Source of the DNA: RGIG995 sp045603745
GTDB taxonomy: Bacteria; Bacillota; Clostridia; Oscillospirales; UBA644
Direction: 5' to 3'
NCBI GenBank assembly: GCA_045603745.1
Contig: JAZUMQ010000006.1
Span: 1 to 31,433, forward strand
Length of the DNA: 31,433 bases
Positions 31,003 through 31,433 of this stretch are shown here, in pieces. The translations under genes and the position numbers were made by a program. How positions within the stretch are numbered: the first letter of the stretch is position 1; the number at the start of each line of letters is the position of its first letter. The notes under the pieces are model-generated. The model worked only from the letters and a program-made list of their open reading frames with translations. It was not told where the DNA came from and ran no database searches.

Positions 31003-31251
31003 CCCTTGTAGATTTTATGTTTCGAGACGCTAAACATTTTTACCCCAAAGAGGATAAAAAGGATTTGCTAAAACAATCCAACTTATTCCCACTCAATATC
31101 GTATACACTAAAACCCATTAAAAAGTTCTCGTTTTGAACAAAAACAGGAACTCTTTCTATCACAATTATCGCTATTATCAGTATTATCACAGGTTTTTGC
31201 TGTCAAAACCTGCTGTCAATAATTATGTCAGGCGGCACAAGAAAAGGTGTG
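31003..31251 (-). other. Stretch between partial gene and terminator
   Basis: No gene with a ribosome site was found. A minus-strand reading frame of about 35 codons, a hydrophobic start followed by VPVFVQNENFLMGFSVYDIE, ends at 31079-31081 but lacks a ribosome site. CAGGTTTT and AAAACCTG (31189-31215) can form a hairpin, and TGTCAA occurs twice nearby, giving direct repeats. Confidence 0.35.
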
Positions 31252-31433
31252 TTATTGTTTTATAAAAAGCTCTCCTTCAACAACACCGCCTGTAATTATT
31301 ATACCTTGGTCTGTTAGTTCTGCTTCAAAGGATGTGTTTGTAGTAAAGAAGCCATCACCTTTTATGAGAAGCTTATATTTTTCACCATCTTTTTCATAGG
31401 TGCCTTCAAAAAAAGTTTCAGTGTCCAAAATTT
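31252..31433 (-). CDS. C-terminal 59 residues of an unknown protein (partial, cut by window edge)
   Basis: The minus-strand frame open from the right edge to a TAA at 31252-31254 encodes LDTETFFEGTYEKDGEKYKL, then LIKGDGFFTTNTSFEAELTD and a short tail ending VVEGELFIKQ. The alternation of hydrophobic and polar residues suggests beta-strands, as in C-terminal domains of secreted or lipid-anchored proteins. The gene's start and identity lie outside the window. The terminator at 30974-31002 probably serves it. Confidence 0.65.
   Translation of the reverse strand, partial: ILDTETFFEGTYEKDGEKYKLLIKGDGFFTTNTSFEAELTDQGIIITGGVVEGELFIKQ

Noticed and set aside
31017..31121. 34-codon plus-strand ORF starting MFRDAKHFYPKED
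   Set aside because: No ribosome site or promoter and no recognisable family; treated as chance.
31046..31150. Minus-strand frame ending in IEWE as a GMP synthase remnant
   Set aside because: Only the last few residues resemble GuaA; the rest is hydrophobic and unrelated, and no ribosome site is present.

Overview
The window reads as chromosome of a low-to-moderate GC Firmicute, most likely an uncultured clostridium of the Oscillospirales/Ruminococcaceae type. The support is: consensus sigma-A promoters (TTGACA-17-TATAAT) before many genes, strong GGAGG ribosome sites, frequent TTG/GTG starts, the infC-rpmI-rplT order, the mltG-trmR-trhP neighbourhood also known from Bacillus, and a cohesin/dockerin pair. 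The taxonomic call is inference; no rRNA or tRNA gene was found.

Regions 1-25.5 kb are mostly ordinary core genome. From the left: the end of an IS3-family element that runs off the window, a TM2-like membrane protein, a Sfp-type phosphopantetheinyl transferase, class II fructose-bisphosphate aldolase and an SGNH esterase. Next is a heterodimeric ABC exporter preceded by a 23-codon leader peptide and two hairpins. A minus-strand pair follows (RimK-like ATP-grasp ligase and a PLP methionine-gamma-lyase-like enzyme), divergent from a uracil-DNA glycosylase. After that come a leucine-rich-repeat lipoprotein, the translation operon infC-rpmI-rplT with an attenuator-like leader and an ATC start for infC, a TtcA-like tRNA thiolase, and a tightly packed seven-gene operon tmk-GNAT-DJ-1-CPBP-mltG-trmR-trhP.

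At 20.8-25.55 kb a self-contained two-gene operon encodes a 1,094-residue secreted GLUG/Ig-like protein ending in a type I dockerin, followed by a membrane-anchored protein that starts with a cohesin-like domain. It looks like a minimal surface display pair: one protein carries the plug, the other the socket fixed to the membrane. It has its own promoter and terminator.

From about 25.55 kb the sequence changes character and looks acquired: a uroporphyrinogen-decarboxylase-family protein on the minus strand behind a 30-bp duplicated promoter, an IS3-family remnant, a heparinase II/III-family protein, a large unrecognised protein with a carbohydrate-binding-like C-terminus, another IS end, and the 3' end of a minus-strand gene leaving the window. 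Two IS pieces appear to frame the heparinase transcription unit. A base change inside the transposase remnant makes a perfect promoter pointing into the heparinase gene, and a palindromic IS end with a T-run lies just after the second gene.

The observations most worth checking are the cohesin-dockerin operon, the IS-derived promoter/terminator around the heparinase genes, the leader-peptide attenuator of the ABC exporter, and the face-to-face promoters between the PLP enzyme and the glycosylase.
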